Below are positions 17,164-26,444 of a stretch of DNA of 64,000 nt, in pieces. The notes under the pieces are model-generated. The model saw nothing but the letters and a program-made list of their open reading frames with translations, had not been told where the DNA came from and did not search any database. The DNA is from Streptomyces sp. NRRL F-5727 (GTDB taxonomy: Bacteria; Actinomycetota; Actinomycetes; Streptomycetales; Streptomycetaceae), in NCBI RefSeq assembly GCF_000719555.1, contig NZ_JOGX01000001.1, positions 276,137 to 340,136 of the forward strand. Direction: 5' to 3'. The position numbers and the translations under genes are program-made. Position 1 is the first letter of the stretch; each line of letters starts with the position of its first letter.

Positions 17164-17331
17164 ATGCCCGAAGGGCTGCTCGAGGCCCTTCCGCCGGGGC
17201 AACACCCGCCGGTGCGCGCCGAGCTGACCCTGCTGGGGCAGGCGGTCGAGCGGGCGTTCGAAGACCCGGACCGGCGGGCGATCGCCCAGCAGGCCGACTT
17301 CCAGGGCATCGGCGGGGTGCGCCGGCCCTGA
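17164..17331 (+). pseudogene. C-terminal remnant of a DUF2254-like membrane protein gene
   Basis: Fifty-five codons from an ATG at 17164 to TGA at 17329. The peptide (LLEALPPGQHPPVRAELTLL ... FEDPDRRAIAQQADFQGIGG) resembles the very end of DUF2254 proteins, where a short acidic segment closes in QGIGG. The rest of the gene, including its membrane segments, is missing. The frame is interrupted immediately upstream, where the leftward remnant begins. Confidence 0.5.
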
Positions 17332-17674
17332 CGGGGTGGTGCGAGGAGCGGATGGCGGGCTGCCCGTGCCCCCCGTACCCCCGTATGGCGGAACTCCTCG
17401 GCGCACCGCCCACCGGCGCCACCGGCGGGATCCCCAGCGCGAACTCCGGGGCGCGGGCACCGCCGGACGAGGGCAGGGGGCGGCGCTCCGGTCGCGAGAC
17501 CCGGCGGGAGGGCCTTTGCTGGACGGGCGGCGGGTGCTCCGCCGCTCGCGGCCACCCGCGGACCGTTGTTCTGCAGGAGATCCGTATGGACGCCCAGCCC
17601 CGGTCGGTGTCGCCGGCGCTCGCCGTGGCCGGGCCCGTAGCGGGGCTCCGCGCCGGGAAGGAGCCGTCGTCCCC
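17332..17674. other. Spacer without recognisable gene
   Basis: About 340 bases of very GC-rich sequence between the DUF2254 remnant and the potassium channel gene. Open frames exist but have shadow-like composition. The channel promoter probably lies here; GGGAAGGAG at its end serves as the channel's ribosome site. Confidence 0.4.
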
Positions 17675-18247
17675 ATGAGCGCACCGCGGGAGGGCCATCG
17701 GGGCCGGCGGACCCGTCCCCGGCGCGTTCGGCTGCTCCTGCCCCTCCTGCGTTCGGCGGTCGTGGTGACGGCGGCCACCGCGGCGTACTTCCTGCTGCCC
17801 CTGGACAGGGACTTCGACGGGCACACGGGCACGGTGCTGGTCCTGGGGATCCTGGGGATCGGCGCGCTGCTCGCCCTGCAGGCCGTCAGCATCGTCGGTT
17901 CGCCCTACCCGCGGCTGCGGGCCGTGGAAGCCCTGTCCACCGCGGTCCCGCTGTTTCTGCTGCTCTTCTCGGCAACCTACTACCTCTACGCGCGAGGACA
18001 GGCGGAGCCCGCCTTCTCCGAACCGCTCAGCAGGAACGACGCCCTGTACTTCACGGTGACCGTCTTCGCCACCGTCGGTTTCGGTGACATCGTGCCGGTC
18101 TCGCCGACGGCCCGGGTGCTGACCACGGGCCAGATGGTGGCCGACCTCGTCCTCGTGGGTGTGATCGCGAAGGCCATCGTCGGAGCCGTCCGGATCGGCC
18201 TGGAACGACGCCAGTCCTCCGCGGCACCGGAGGAGCCCGAACCATGA
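17675..18247 (+). CDS. Small potassium channel family protein
   Basis: A 190-residue membrane protein with four hydrophobic segments. The third and fourth flank a pore helix with selectivity filter TVGFGDI (in VFATVGFGDIVPVS), the hallmark of K+-selective channels. Two extra N-terminal helices precede the pore, and no cytoplasmic RCK/TrkA_N domain is present. The start ATG at 17675 has GGAAGGAG upstream. A ClC-type channel gene follows after 34 bases on the same strand, so the two are probably cotranscribed and may balance K+ and Cl- fluxes. Confidence 0.85.
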   Translation: MSAPREGHRGRRTRPRRVRLLLPLLRSAVVVTAATAAYFLLPLDRDFDGHTGTVLVLGILGIGALLALQAVSIVGSPYPRLRAVEALSTAVPLFLLLFSATYYLYARGQAEPAFSEPLSRNDALYFTVTVFATVGFGDIVPVSPTARVLTTGQMVADLVLVGVIAKAIVGAVRIGLERRQSSAAPEEPEP

Positions 18248-18281
18248 CCTCTCTGCCCCCAGGTCCGGAAGGACGGAATCC

Positions 18282-19682
18282 ATGACGGCGTCGCACGCCG
18301 GCCAGGCCCCCTCCGAAGAGCCCGTCGACTCCGCGGAGGCCGACCGATTGCGGGACCTCCTGCGGAACCCCGCCTACCGCAAGGTGCTGGTGTTCAGCGC
18401 GCTCATCGGCGTCCCGATCTCCCTGGCCGCCTTCTGGTTCCTCGCCGGTCTGCACGAGCTCGAACACGTGATGTGGGCGGACCTGCCGCAGGCACTGGGC
18501 TGGGACACCCCGCCGGCCTGGTGGCCGCTGCCCCTGCTTGCCGTGGCCGGCCTCGTCGTGGGGCTGGTGGTGACGCGTCTGCCCGGCGCCGGCGGTCACG
18601 TCCCGGCGTACGGCCTGCACGCCGACCAGCCCTCCGCCGCCGCCGTGCCCGGGGTGATCATCGCGGCGTTCGCCAGCCTCCCGCTCGGCGCCGCCCTCGG
18701 CCCCGAGGCGCCCCTGATCGCGCTCGGCGGCGGTCTGGCCCTGCTCTTCCGGAGTCTCGTCCGCGCCCCGGCCACCCCGCAGAGCACCGCCCTGCTCGGC
18801 GCGGCGGGCGCGGCGGCGGCCATCGCCGCCATCTTCGGCAACCCGCTCATCGCCGCGATCCTCCTGATCGAGGTGGCGGGCGTCGGCGGTCCCCAGCTGT
18901 TCGTCATCATGCTTCCCGCCCTGCTCTCGAGCGGCGTCGGAGCCGTGGTGTTCACGGGCTTCGGCCGCTGGACGGGCCTGGAGACGGGCAGCCTCTCCCT
19001 TCACTTCCCCACCGCTCCCCCGCGCCTGGACACCGGGGACGTGGTCTGGTCGATCGTGCTCGCGGCGGGGATCGGCGCGCTGGTGCACCTGGTGATCCTG
19101 AGTGGCCGGCTGGTCGCCGGCTTCGTGGCCGCCTCCCCCTTCGTCCGGACGGTGATCTGCGCCGTCGCCGCCGGAGGCTGCGCCGCCCTCTACACGGTCG
19201 TCACGGGGCGCACCCCCGTCGACGTGGCCTCGTCGGGACAGGCCACCCTGGCCGCACTCGCCGAGGACCCGCACGCCTGGGGCGTGGGCGCGCTCCTGGC
19301 CGTCGTGCTGTTCAAGTCCGCCGCGTACGCCCTCTGCCTGGGCAGCCTCCGCGGCGGCCTGGTGTTCCCGGTGCTCTTCCTCGGGGCGGCGGCGGGCGTG
19401 CTGCTCGCGCCGCTGCCCGGCCTCGGGGTCATCCCCGCCGTCGCCGCGGGCATGGCCGCCGCCTCGGCGGCCGCCCTGCGGCTGCCGGTCAGCAGCGTCG
19501 CCCTCGTGGTCCTGGTGCTCGGAAACGCCGAGACGATCCCGGTGGTGATCCTGGGTGCCGTGACCGCCTTCGTCGTCGGCGAGCTGCTCCCGGCCCGCCT
19601 GCCGGCGATGCGCCGCCGAGCGCCCGGGGACAAGGACGCGGGCGACGGGGCCGTACGGGGCCGGGGCGCCGTCCAGGGGTGA
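18282..19682 (+). CDS. ClC-type chloride channel/transporter
   Basis: A 466-residue protein with 10 or more membrane helices. Conserved ClC signatures are recognisable: RLPGAGGHVP in place of GSGIP, LGPEAPLI in place of GxEGP, the IFGNPLIAAILLIEV helix, and LRGGLVFPVLFLGAAAG for the GGxxxP region. The gating Glu position appears occupied (GPEAP). It would move chloride across the membrane as channel or H+ antiporter. It ends just before a strong bidirectional terminator shared with the convergent subtilase. Confidence 0.85.
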   Translation: MTASHAGQAPSEEPVDSAEADRLRDLLRNPAYRKVLVFSALIGVPISLAAFWFLAGLHELEHVMWADLPQALGWDTPPAWWPLPLLAVAGLVVGLVVTRLPGAGGHVPAYGLHADQPSAAAVPGVIIAAFASLPLGAALGPEAPLIALGGGLALLFRSLVRAPATPQSTALLGAAGAAAAIAAIFGNPLIAAILLIEVAGVGGPQLFVIMLPALLSSGVGAVVFTGFGRWTGLETGSLSLHFPTAPPRLDTGDVVWSIVLAAGIGALVHLVILSGRLVAGFVAASPFVRTVICAVAAGGCAALYTVVTGRTPVDVASSGQATLAALAEDPHAWGVGALLAVVLFKSAAYALCLGSLRGGLVFPVLFLGAAAGVLLAPLPGLGVIPAVAAGMAAASAAALRLPVSSVALVVLVLGNAETIPVVILGAVTAFVVGELLPARLPAMRRRAPGDKDAGDGAVRGRGAVQG

Positions 19683-19760
19683 CAGCCGCAGCCGGTCGGC
19701 CACCTGCGCGGCCGGGGCCGCGGCGGGGACCGTGCGGCACCGGATTCCCGGCCGGAACGG

Positions 19761-19789
19761 GAATGGCCCCCACGCCGTGGGGGCCATTC
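19761..19789. terminator. Bidirectional terminator
   Basis: Perfect inverted repeat with 14-base arms (19761-19774 and 19776-19789) around one central base, GAATGGCCCCCACG being the left arm. It lies between the convergent ClC and subtilase genes, 78 bases after the first stop and 21 bases after the second. Confidence 0.85.
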
Positions 19790-19810
19790 GCCTCTGCTAC
19801 TCGTGTGCGC

Positions 19811-21010
19811 TTACGGCGCCACCTTCAGGAGCTTGTTCGCCGTGCCGGAGGAGGCGTTCTTGATGGCGTCCGGTGTGGCTCCCCCGGTCAGCGCGGCGGC
19901 CGTGTCGGCGGGCGTCGCCGAGGGGTTGGCCGCCAGATAGAGGGCCGCGGCCCCCGCCACGTGCGGCGTGGCCATGGACGTGCCGGAGATCGTCTTGACG
20001 CCGGTGTCGCTGTCGTTCCAGGGGGACGTGATCTCCGAGCCGGGGGCGTACAGGTCCACCACCGCACCGAAGTTCGAGAAGTCCGACTGCTCGTCGTCCT
20101 TGGTGCTGGAGGCCACGGTGATCGCCTCGGGCACCCGTGCCGGCGAGCCCTGACCGGCGTCGGAGGACTCGTTCCCGGCGGCGACCGCGAAGGTCACGCC
20201 GGAGGCGATGGCGCGCTGGACCGCCGCGTCGAGCGCCTCGTCGGCGCCGCCGCCGAGGCTCATGTTCGCGACCGAGGGGCCGGCGTGGTTCTGCGTCACC
20301 CAGTCGATGCCCGCCACGACCTGTTCGGTGGTGCCGGAGCCGCTGTCGTCGAGCACCCGCACGGCGACGATCTTGGCCTTCTTGGCCACACCGTGGGAGG
20401 TGCCCGCGATGGTGCCCGCGACGTGGGTGCCGTGGCCGTTGCCGTCGTCGGCCGAGTCGTCGTTGTCGACGGCGTCGAAGCCGTGCGTGGCCCGGCCGCC
20501 GAAGTCCTGGTGCGAGATCCGGACGCCGGTGTCGATGACGTACGCGGTGACGCCCTCTCCCCCGCCGTCCGGGTACGTGTACTTCTCGTCGCCGGCCGTC
20601 CCGGTCTGGTCGATCCGGTCCAGACCCCAGGACGGGGGCTTCTCCTGCGTCTCCTTGATGCTGAACCGCTTGTTCTGCACGACCGTGTCGACGGCCGGGT
20701 CGGCGGCGAGCCGCTTGGCCTCCTGGACGGTCAGACCCGAAGCCGAGAAGCCGTTGACCTCCGAGCCGTAGGCGCGCTGGAGGGTTCCGCCGTACTTCTT
20801 CGCGAGCTCCGCCTTGTTCGCGGATGCGTCGAGGATGACGACGAAGCTGCCGTCGACGGCGCCCGGGGCGCCGAGCCCGTACACGGTCCCCTCGGCCGGG
20901 GCGGCGGCCCCGGCGAGGTTGCCGGCGAACAGCGCCGCGGCGGCGGCACCTGCCACACCTGTGGCTATGGCCGCGTTGCGAAGACCGTGGGATCGCTTGT
21001 GAGTTGCCAT
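19811..21010 (-). CDS. Secreted subtilisin-like serine protease (S8)
   Basis: A 399-residue preproenzyme. Residues 1-~37 are a signal peptide (KRSHGLRN, hydrophobic core, ending AGAAA). Residues ~40-120 form an inhibitor-I9-type propeptide (GSFVVILDASANKAELAKKY). The catalytic domain carries the triad Asp in YVIDTGVRISH, His in GNGHGTHVAGT and Ser in SGTSMATPHVAG, plus the oxyanion Asn in AAGNESS. It resembles streptomycete alkaline serine proteases of the proteinase-K branch. The ATG follows GGAGAG. An AT-rich stretch (GTTATTCAACAAGG, CTTAATAAG) lies 90-130 bases upstream and probably holds the promoter. Confidence 0.92.
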   Translation of the reverse strand: MATHKRSHGLRNAAIATGVAGAAAAALFAGNLAGAAAPAEGTVYGLGAPGAVDGSFVVILDASANKAELAKKYGGTLQRAYGSEVNGFSASGLTVQEAKRLAADPAVDTVVQNKRFSIKETQEKPPSWGLDRIDQTGTAGDEKYTYPDGGGEGVTAYVIDTGVRISHQDFGGRATHGFDAVDNDDSADDGNGHGTHVAGTIAGTSHGVAKKAKIVAVRVLDDSGSGTTEQVVAGIDWVTQNHAGPSVANMSLGGGADEALDAAVQRAIASGVTFAVAAGNESSDAGQGSPARVPEAITVASSTKDDEQSDFSNFGAVVDLYAPGSEITSPWNDSDTGVKTISGTSMATPHVAGAAALYLAANPSATPADTAAALTGGATPDAIKNASSGTANKLLKVAP

Positions 21011-21517
21011 GAAGGGGGATCTCTCCTCGTGTTGACGTGTGGGGCGTCAAACGTTCGAGAGAACCCTGTGCAGGTTGACAGGAGCAAATCAAGAGCGACC
21101 GGAGGTAAGCCGTTATTCAACAAGGTTTCTTAATAAGCCCTCCGCATCGCCTCCACCTCGCACACGCCACCCCGCCGACTCCTCCCTGAAATGGTCACGT
21201 TCGTCGACCACCGGCGGCGCAGGGAGAGTTGACGTGGGATCAGCGATGCGGGCGGGGTGGAGTTCGAGGAGTACGCGGACGAGCTGCGGCCGCGTCCGCG
21301 GTGGCGGACGCGGCGAGGCAGCGAGGCGGCGAGGCGGCGAGGGGCGGGCATGACCTCGCCGGGGGCGGGTAGTCGCGCCCCCGGACGGGCGAGCCCGCGT
21401 CCGCCGAGCAGCGGGCGCCCGTCAGGTGAAGGAGGAGGTGCTCGCCCCTGCCGGCGGGAACGCCCGGATACGGGAGAGACACCGGATACCGGAGAGACAT
21501 CGGGGTAGCCGGATCAC
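21011..21517. other. Divergent promoter region with small repeats
   Basis: About 500 bases between the subtilase and the flavodoxin-like gene. The left third is AT-richer and likely holds the subtilase promoter. The middle is a GAGGCGGC-type low-complexity run at 21311-21345. The right end has a tandem 18-base duplication (21464-21481 and 21482-21499, unit CCGGATACGGGAGAGACA with one mismatch) directly before the next gene. No gene was seen. Confidence 0.5.
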
Positions 21518-22153
21518 ATGGACACGGACACCACGACCGAGACCACGCCGCTGCGTGCCGTCGCGCTGGTCTGCACCCTCTCGCCGTCGCCGAAGCGGTC
21601 GAGCTCTCAGCTGCTGGCCGAGCAGACCATGGCCGCCCTCGCCGATCACGGCGTCACCGGAACGGTGATCCGGATCGCCGACCACGACGTCAGACCGGGC
21701 GTCGAGGTCGACATGGGAGACGGTGACGCCTGGCCGGAGATCCGCGACACGATCCTCCGCTGCGACATCCTGGTCCTCTCCACACCCATCTGGCTCGGCC
21801 ACCCCTCCAGCCACGCCCAACGAGTCCTGGAACGCCTCGACGCCGAACTGGGCGAGAGCGACGACGAAGGGCGCATGCTCACCTACGGGAAGGCCGCGGC
21901 CGTGTGCGTCGTCGGCAACGAGGACGGCGCCCACCACGTCAGCGCCGAACTCTTCCAGGGCCTCAACGACGTCGGGTTCTCCCTCGCCCCCAACGCCGTC
22001 ACCTACTGGGTCGGCGAAGCCATGCGGGGCACCGACTACCAGGACCTCGACGAGACCCCCGAGAAGACCGCCGCGACGACCAGGACCCTCGCCGCGAACA
22101 CCGCGCACCTCGCGCGCCGCCTCAAGGCCGCCCCCTACCCGCCCTCGTCCTGA
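21518..22153 (+). CDS. Flavodoxin-fold NAD(P)H-dependent oxidoreductase
   Basis: A 211-residue flavodoxin-like protein. The first strand and phosphate loop read ALVCTLSPSPKRSSSQLL (FMN phosphate binding), followed by ILVLSTPIWLGHPSSHAQRVLERL, the STPIW-G-P motif of the FMN_red/flavodoxin_2 family. It probably reduces small substrates with FMN. The ribosome site is not canonical: the ATG is preceded by GGGGTAGCCGGATCAC. It starts a rightward cluster with an SDR and a PHP-domain protein, suggesting a redox or stress function. Confidence 0.82.
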   Translation: MDTDTTTETTPLRAVALVCTLSPSPKRSSSQLLAEQTMAALADHGVTGTVIRIADHDVRPGVEVDMGDGDAWPEIRDTILRCDILVLSTPIWLGHPSSHAQRVLERLDAELGESDDEGRMLTYGKAAAVCVVGNEDGAHHVSAELFQGLNDVGFSLAPNAVTYWVGEAMRGTDYQDLDETPEKTAATTRTLAANTAHLARRLKAAPYPPSS

Positions 22154-22190
22154 CCGGCACCCCGGCCGACCGAGCCGGAAGGAGAGAACG

Positions 22191-23084
22191 ATGTCCTCAC
22201 GCGAGCAGTCCCAGCCGACCGATCCGGCGGAGCCGTACCCCCGGCCGCCGTTTCCCGAGCAGGACCAGGACCACCCCGGTTCGACGGAGGCGATGGACCC
22301 CCGCCCCGACCACGGGGAGGACACCTACCGGGGGCACGCCCTGCTGCACGACCGCAGGGCGCTGGTCACCGGCGGGGACTCCGGGATCGGCCGGGCCGTC
22401 TGCCTCGCCTTCGCACGCGAAGGGGCCGACGTCGTCTTCACCCACCTCGCGGAGGAGGCGGAGGAGGCCGAGCAGACCTCCCGGCTCGTCCGCGAGGCCG
22501 GCCGCACGGCGGTGGCCGTCGCCTGCGACATCCGGCACGAAGGCGAGTGCACCGCCCTCGTCGACAGGGCGGCGGGCGAACTGGGCGGCATCGACGTACT
22601 CGTCAACAACGCCGCCTACCAGATGGCGCAGCCGGACGGGATCGAGGCGATCAGCACCGAGCAGTTCGACCGGGTGATGAAGACCAACCTGTACGGGATG
22701 TTCTGGCTCACCAAGGCCGCGCTGCCCCACATGCCGCGCGGGGCCTCCGTGATCAACACCACGTCCGTGCAGGGGTACCAGCCCAGCCCGCCGCTGCTCG
22801 ACTACGCCATGACCAAGGCCGCGATCGTCTCCTTCACCCACAGCCTGGCCCAGATGCTGGCCGAGCGCGGAATCCGGGTCAACGCCGTGGCCCCCGGACC
22901 GGTCTGGACGCCGCTGATCCCCGCGACGATGCCCGATCCGACGACGTTCGGCGAGCAGTCGTTGTGGGGACGGCCCGCGCAACCGGCCGAAATGGCACCG
23001 GCGTACGTCTTCCTCGCCTCCGACCCGGCCTCGTACATCACCGGCGAGATCGTCAACGCCACCGGCGGAACCCCCCTGCCATGA
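22191..23084 (+). CDS. SDR family oxidoreductase (YghA-like)
   Basis: A 297-residue short-chain dehydrogenase with a ~50-residue hydrophilic N-terminal extension typical of the YghA branch. Cofactor loop TGGDSGIGRA, the NNAAYQ strand, and catalytic Ser (NTTSVQG) with Tyr-x3-Lys (YAMTKAA) are intact; the GPVWTPLIP segment follows. It should be an NAD(P)-dependent dehydrogenase or reductase of unknown substrate. The ribosome site GGAAGGAGA precedes the ATG. Its stop overlaps the start of the next gene as ATGA. Confidence 0.88.
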   Translation: MSSREQSQPTDPAEPYPRPPFPEQDQDHPGSTEAMDPRPDHGEDTYRGHALLHDRRALVTGGDSGIGRAVCLAFAREGADVVFTHLAEEAEEAEQTSRLVREAGRTAVAVACDIRHEGECTALVDRAAGELGGIDVLVNNAAYQMAQPDGIEAISTEQFDRVMKTNLYGMFWLTKAALPHMPRGASVINTTSVQGYQPSPPLLDYAMTKAAIVSFTHSLAQMLAERGIRVNAVAPGPVWTPLIPATMPDPTTFGEQSLWGRPAQPAEMAPAYVFLASDPASYITGEIVNATGGTPLP

Positions 23085-24076
23085 CCCCGGACGAGGCCCT
23101 GCGCCGCATCGCCTTCCTCCTCGAATGGCGCGGGGCCTCCCCCTACCGGGTACGGGCCTTCCACACGGCGGCCGAGGCCGCCCGCGACCTGCCCCCGGGC
23201 CCCGTGGACGCCGAGCGGGTGCGCGGGCTGCGCGGGGTGGGACCGGTCACCGCCGAGGTGATCGCGCAGGCGTCGACCGGCTCCGTGCCCCGCTACCTGG
23301 CCCGCCTGCAGGCCGAGGCCGGCCCGGACGCCGAGGCCGGGTGGGCCCTCGCGGCCGCGAGCACCGGGGACTGCCACCTGCACTCCGACTGGTCGGACGG
23401 CGGGAGCCCGCTCGAGGACATGGCCGCGGCGGCCCGCGCGCTGGGCCACCAGTGGGCCGTTCTGACCGACCACTCGCCGCGGCTGACGATCGCGCACGGG
23501 CTGAGCCCGGACCGGCTCAGAAGCCAACTGCGGGCCGTGGCCGCCCTGAACGCCGAACGGGGCGACGGCTTCCGGCTGTTGACCGGCATCGAGTGCGACA
23601 TCCTCGAGGACGGCTCGCTCGACCAGGACGAGGACCTGCTCGGCCGGCTCGACATCGTCGTGGCGTCCGTGCACTCCAAGCTCCGCTCGGAACCCGGACC
23701 GATGACCGCCCGTCTGCTCGCCGCGGTGCGCGATCCGCACGTCGACGTGCTGGGCCACTGCACGGGACGGCTCATCACCGGCCGGGGGCGGCCGCAGTCC
23801 CGCTTCGACGCCGAGGCCGTGTTCACCGCCTGCGCGGAGGCCGGCACCGCGGTGGAGATCAACTGCCGGCCGGAGCGCCGCGACCCGCCGGACGACCTGC
23901 TGCTCCAGGCCGCCGCCGCGGGATGCCGGTTCGCCGTGGACACCGACGCCCACGCCCCCGACCAGCTGCGCTGGCAGAGCTCGGGCTACGCCCGGGCGGC
24001 CCGGATCGGACTCGGAGCCGACCGGCTGATCACGACCTGGCCGCTCGAACGGCTGCTGGCCGACAGGAGCGGCTGA
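23081..24076 (+). CDS. PHP-domain metal-dependent phosphoesterase with N-terminal helix-hairpin-helix (PolX-like)
   Basis: A 331-residue protein. Residues 1-~75 resemble the helix-hairpin-helix start of PolX (FLLEWRGASPYRVRAFHTAA, GVGPVTAEVI). From ~105 a PHP domain follows with metal ligands in DCHLHSDWSDGG, TDHSPRL, GIECDIL, VVASVHSK, LGHCTGR and DTDAHAP. No polymerase palm is present. Family members hydrolyse phosphodiesters or phosphoesters, perhaps in DNA metabolism. Translation is coupled to the SDR gene by ATGA overlap. Confidence 0.85.
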   Translation: MTPDEALRRIAFLLEWRGASPYRVRAFHTAAEAARDLPPGPVDAERVRGLRGVGPVTAEVIAQASTGSVPRYLARLQAEAGPDAEAGWALAAASTGDCHLHSDWSDGGSPLEDMAAAARALGHQWAVLTDHSPRLTIAHGLSPDRLRSQLRAVAALNAERGDGFRLLTGIECDILEDGSLDQDEDLLGRLDIVVASVHSKLRSEPGPMTARLLAAVRDPHVDVLGHCTGRLITGRGRPQSRFDAEAVFTACAEAGTAVEINCRPERRDPPDDLLLQAAAAGCRFAVDTDAHAPDQLRWQSSGYARAARIGLGADRLITTWPLERLLADRSG

Positions 24077-24113
24077 GCGTGCGCGGCTCGACGGGCGTCG
24101 GCGTGCGCTCCGC

Positions 24114-25304
24114 TCACTCGTCCGCGTCGAAGGAACGCATCAGGGCGTCCACGACGTCCACGGGGCTGTCGCGGCTCCGGTGGGCGGCGCGCTGGCGTTC
24201 GGCGCCGTTGCCGAGGGCGCGCAGGCGGGCCCAGCCGGCGGTGACCGTCTCCAGGTCGCCGTGGTGCAGGAGGGCGGGGCGTAGCTCTTCCAGCATCCGT
24301 TCGACGAGCGTGACGGCCGGCCGGAGGCGCCGGGTCCGCAGGTCCACGGCGTCTCCGGTCAGACCGTCGCGGGCGGCGCGCCAGCACGCGGTCCGCAGGA
24401 GGCCCGAGGGCGGGCGGCAGGCGGTCCTGCCCGCCTCGATGTCCGCGAGGGCGGTGGCGACGAGGGCCCTGGTGACCACGGCGAGCAGCACGGTGTCGGC
24501 GACGGTGGGTGCGGCGTCGAAGGCCCGGATCTCCAGGGTGGGCACGTGGTGGGAGGGGCGGATGTCCCAGTAGAGTCCGCCGCGGTCCATGATGGTGCCG
24601 GTCTCCGTGAGGTCTTCGACGAGTGCGTCGAAGTGCGCCCTCGACGCGAAGTGCGGCGGTGGTCCGGCTGCCGGCCAGCGGGCCCAGGCCAGGGTGCGCC
24701 AGCTCGCGTATCCGGTGTCCCGCCCCTGCCAGTACGGCGAGTTGGCGGCGAGCGCGATCAACTGCGGCAGCCGGCCGCGCAGATGGTTGCTGACCTGCAG
24801 GGCCAGGTCCACGTCGGGGATGCCGACATGCACGTGGCAGGCGCAGATGGTCTGTTCGTCGTCCAGGGCGCCGAACATGGCCACGCTGCGGGCGTACCGG
24901 AGGCCGTCGGTCACCGCGAGGGGATGGGGCTGCGGCAGGACGGGGGTGCCGCTGGAGACGACCCCGAGGCCGTACCGGGCGGCGGCGCGCACGACGGCCC
25001 GCCGCATGGTGCGCACCTGCTCCGCGAACGCGGCCAGACTGGTGTGCGGGTCGGTGCGCGCCTCGACCTGGTAGCCGGTGATCTCCGTGGTGACCCGCTC
25101 GCCCAGTTCGGCGGCCGCTGCGGACACCACCTTGGGGGCCTCCGGTCTCAGCTCCCGGGTGACCGGGTCGACCAGCAGGTACTCCTCCTCGGCCCCCACG
25201 GTCAGGGGCCGTCTGCGCCGGCCCGCCGCGGGGACGCCGTGGCCGGTGGCCGAACCGGCTCCTTCCGGTGCCGCGGGTGTCTGCCCTTCACTGGTCACGG
25301 TCAT
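24114..25304 (-). CDS. YbdK-type carboxylate-amine ligase (GCS2 family)
   Basis: About 396 residues of the glutamate-cysteine-ligase-2 family. The ATP/metal signature TVGAEEEYLLVD opens the domain. Also typical are the CACHVHVGIPD strand, the NSPYWQGRDTGYASWR segment and the late DIRPSHHVPTLEIRAFD. Such enzymes form a gamma-glutamyl or related amide at low rate, and the physiological substrate is usually unknown. Two adjacent ATGs (25307, 25304) compete; the second leaves better spacing from GGTGACAGG. The gene converges on the PHP operon with 37 bases between stops. Confidence 0.82.
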   Translation of the reverse strand: MTVTSEGQTPAAPEGAGSATGHGVPAAGRRRRPLTVGAEEEYLLVDPVTRELRPEAPKVVSAAAAELGERVTTEITGYQVEARTDPHTSLAAFAEQVRTMRRAVVRAAARYGLGVVSSGTPVLPQPHPLAVTDGLRYARSVAMFGALDDEQTICACHVHVGIPDVDLALQVSNHLRGRLPQLIALAANSPYWQGRDTGYASWRTLAWARWPAAGPPPHFASRAHFDALVEDLTETGTIMDRGGLYWDIRPSHHVPTLEIRAFDAAPTVADTVLLAVVTRALVATALADIEAGRTACRPPSGLLRTACWRAARDGLTGDAVDLRTRRLRPAVTLVERMLEELRPALLHHGDLETVTAGWARLRALGNGAERQRAAHRSRDSPVDVVDALMRSFDADE

Positions 25305-25458
25305 CATCCTGTCACCGACGGCGATGCCCAAACCTCTGCCGGGAAGTGACGTGCGCGAGCGGACGCAGATCCTGGTCCCCGGTGGCGGCCCCGGCGGACC
25401 CGGTCGCATCGCGGGGGGACGTGTGCTGTGCTGGAAGCAGCCGTAGGAAGACACCCCG

Positions 25459-26295
25459 ATGCGCCGCAGCCGGATTCCCGCCTTCGCACCCGCCCGGCCG
25501 ACCGCCCCGACCGGAGCCGGCGGAGGGTTGCGGTCCACGCGGAGTCTCGCGGCCGCCTGGGGCGTCGTCGTCCTGATCACGGTGCCCGCCTGGGTGCTGA
25601 CCGTCGGTCAGGCCCGGGACATGGGCGTCGAGCCGGGCACCATGGGGATGGCGCTGCCGCTGTTCCTGCTGCTCTGGGTGATCATGATGGCGGCCATGAT
25701 GCTGCCGTCCATGGCGCCGGTGGCCCTCTCCTGGGTACGCGGGATCGGCCGCCGGTCCTCCGGCTGGGTGCGTACCGCCCGCACCGCCGAGTTCGTGGCC
25801 GGATACCTGCTGGTGTGGACCGCCTTCGGGCTGCTCGTCTACGCGGCCCTGGCCCTCACCGGCGACCTGGTGGACGACCACCCCACCGCCGGACGCTGGA
25901 TCGGTGCGGTGGCCTTCCTGCTCGCCGGCCTGTACCAGCTCGGTCCCCTCAAGAACGTCTGCCTGCGGCACTGCCGCGACCCGCTGAGCCATCTGGTGCG
26001 GTACGCCGGTTTCCGGGGGCCGGCCCGCGATCTGCGGGTGGGCCTCCACCACGGTGTGTACTGCGTCGGTTGCTGTGCGGGGCTGATGGTCGTCTTCGTG
26101 CCGCTGGGCGTGATGAACGTGGCGGCGATGGCGGGACTGGCCCTGGTGGTCTTCGTGGAGAAGCTGTGGTCCCGGGGCGTCCTCCTCAGCGGCGTGGTGG
26201 GCGTCGCCTTCCTCGTCCTGGCCGTACTGGCACCCTTCCAGGACTGGATGCTGCCGGGGCTCGAGGGCTCGATGCCGCCCATGGACGACATGTGA
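25459..26295 (+). CDS. DUF2182 membrane protein (predicted metal-binding)
   Basis: A 278-residue protein with about six membrane segments. The segment LLWVIMMAAMMLPSMAPV, rich in Met, and YQLGPLKNVCLRHCRDPL plus GVYCVGCCAGLM, rich in Cys, are the signatures of DUF2182 predicted metal-binding integral membrane proteins. AGGAAG precedes the ATG by 8 bases. A DUF1326 gene follows 149 bases later; the two families commonly occur together, and their joint role is not established. Confidence 0.8.
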   Translation: MRRSRIPAFAPARPTAPTGAGGGLRSTRSLAAAWGVVVLITVPAWVLTVGQARDMGVEPGTMGMALPLFLLLWVIMMAAMMLPSMAPVALSWVRGIGRRSSGWVRTARTAEFVAGYLLVWTAFGLLVYAALALTGDLVDDHPTAGRWIGAVAFLLAGLYQLGPLKNVCLRHCRDPLSHLVRYAGFRGPARDLRVGLHHGVYCVGCCAGLMVVFVPLGVMNVAAMAGLALVVFVEKLWSRGVLLSGVVGVAFLVLAVLAPFQDWMLPGLEGSMPPMDDM

Positions 26296-26444
26296 CGCCC
26301 CACGGACGCGGCCCCCGGTTCCCTCGCCGGGACATGAGGTGCAAGCTGGAAGGGAGACCGTCCCCCCGATCCCGGGAACGGGCTCGGGACACGCGGTCTC
26401 GCCACTCCGAGTGAGCTCCTCGGAGCTCGGCTGGAGGCAGCGAG

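Noticed and set aside
17352..17674. Small Cys/Pro peptide (MAGCPCPPYP...) as a RiPP precursor
   Set aside because: No modifying enzyme nearby, no ribosome site with good spacing and shadow-like composition beyond the first residues.
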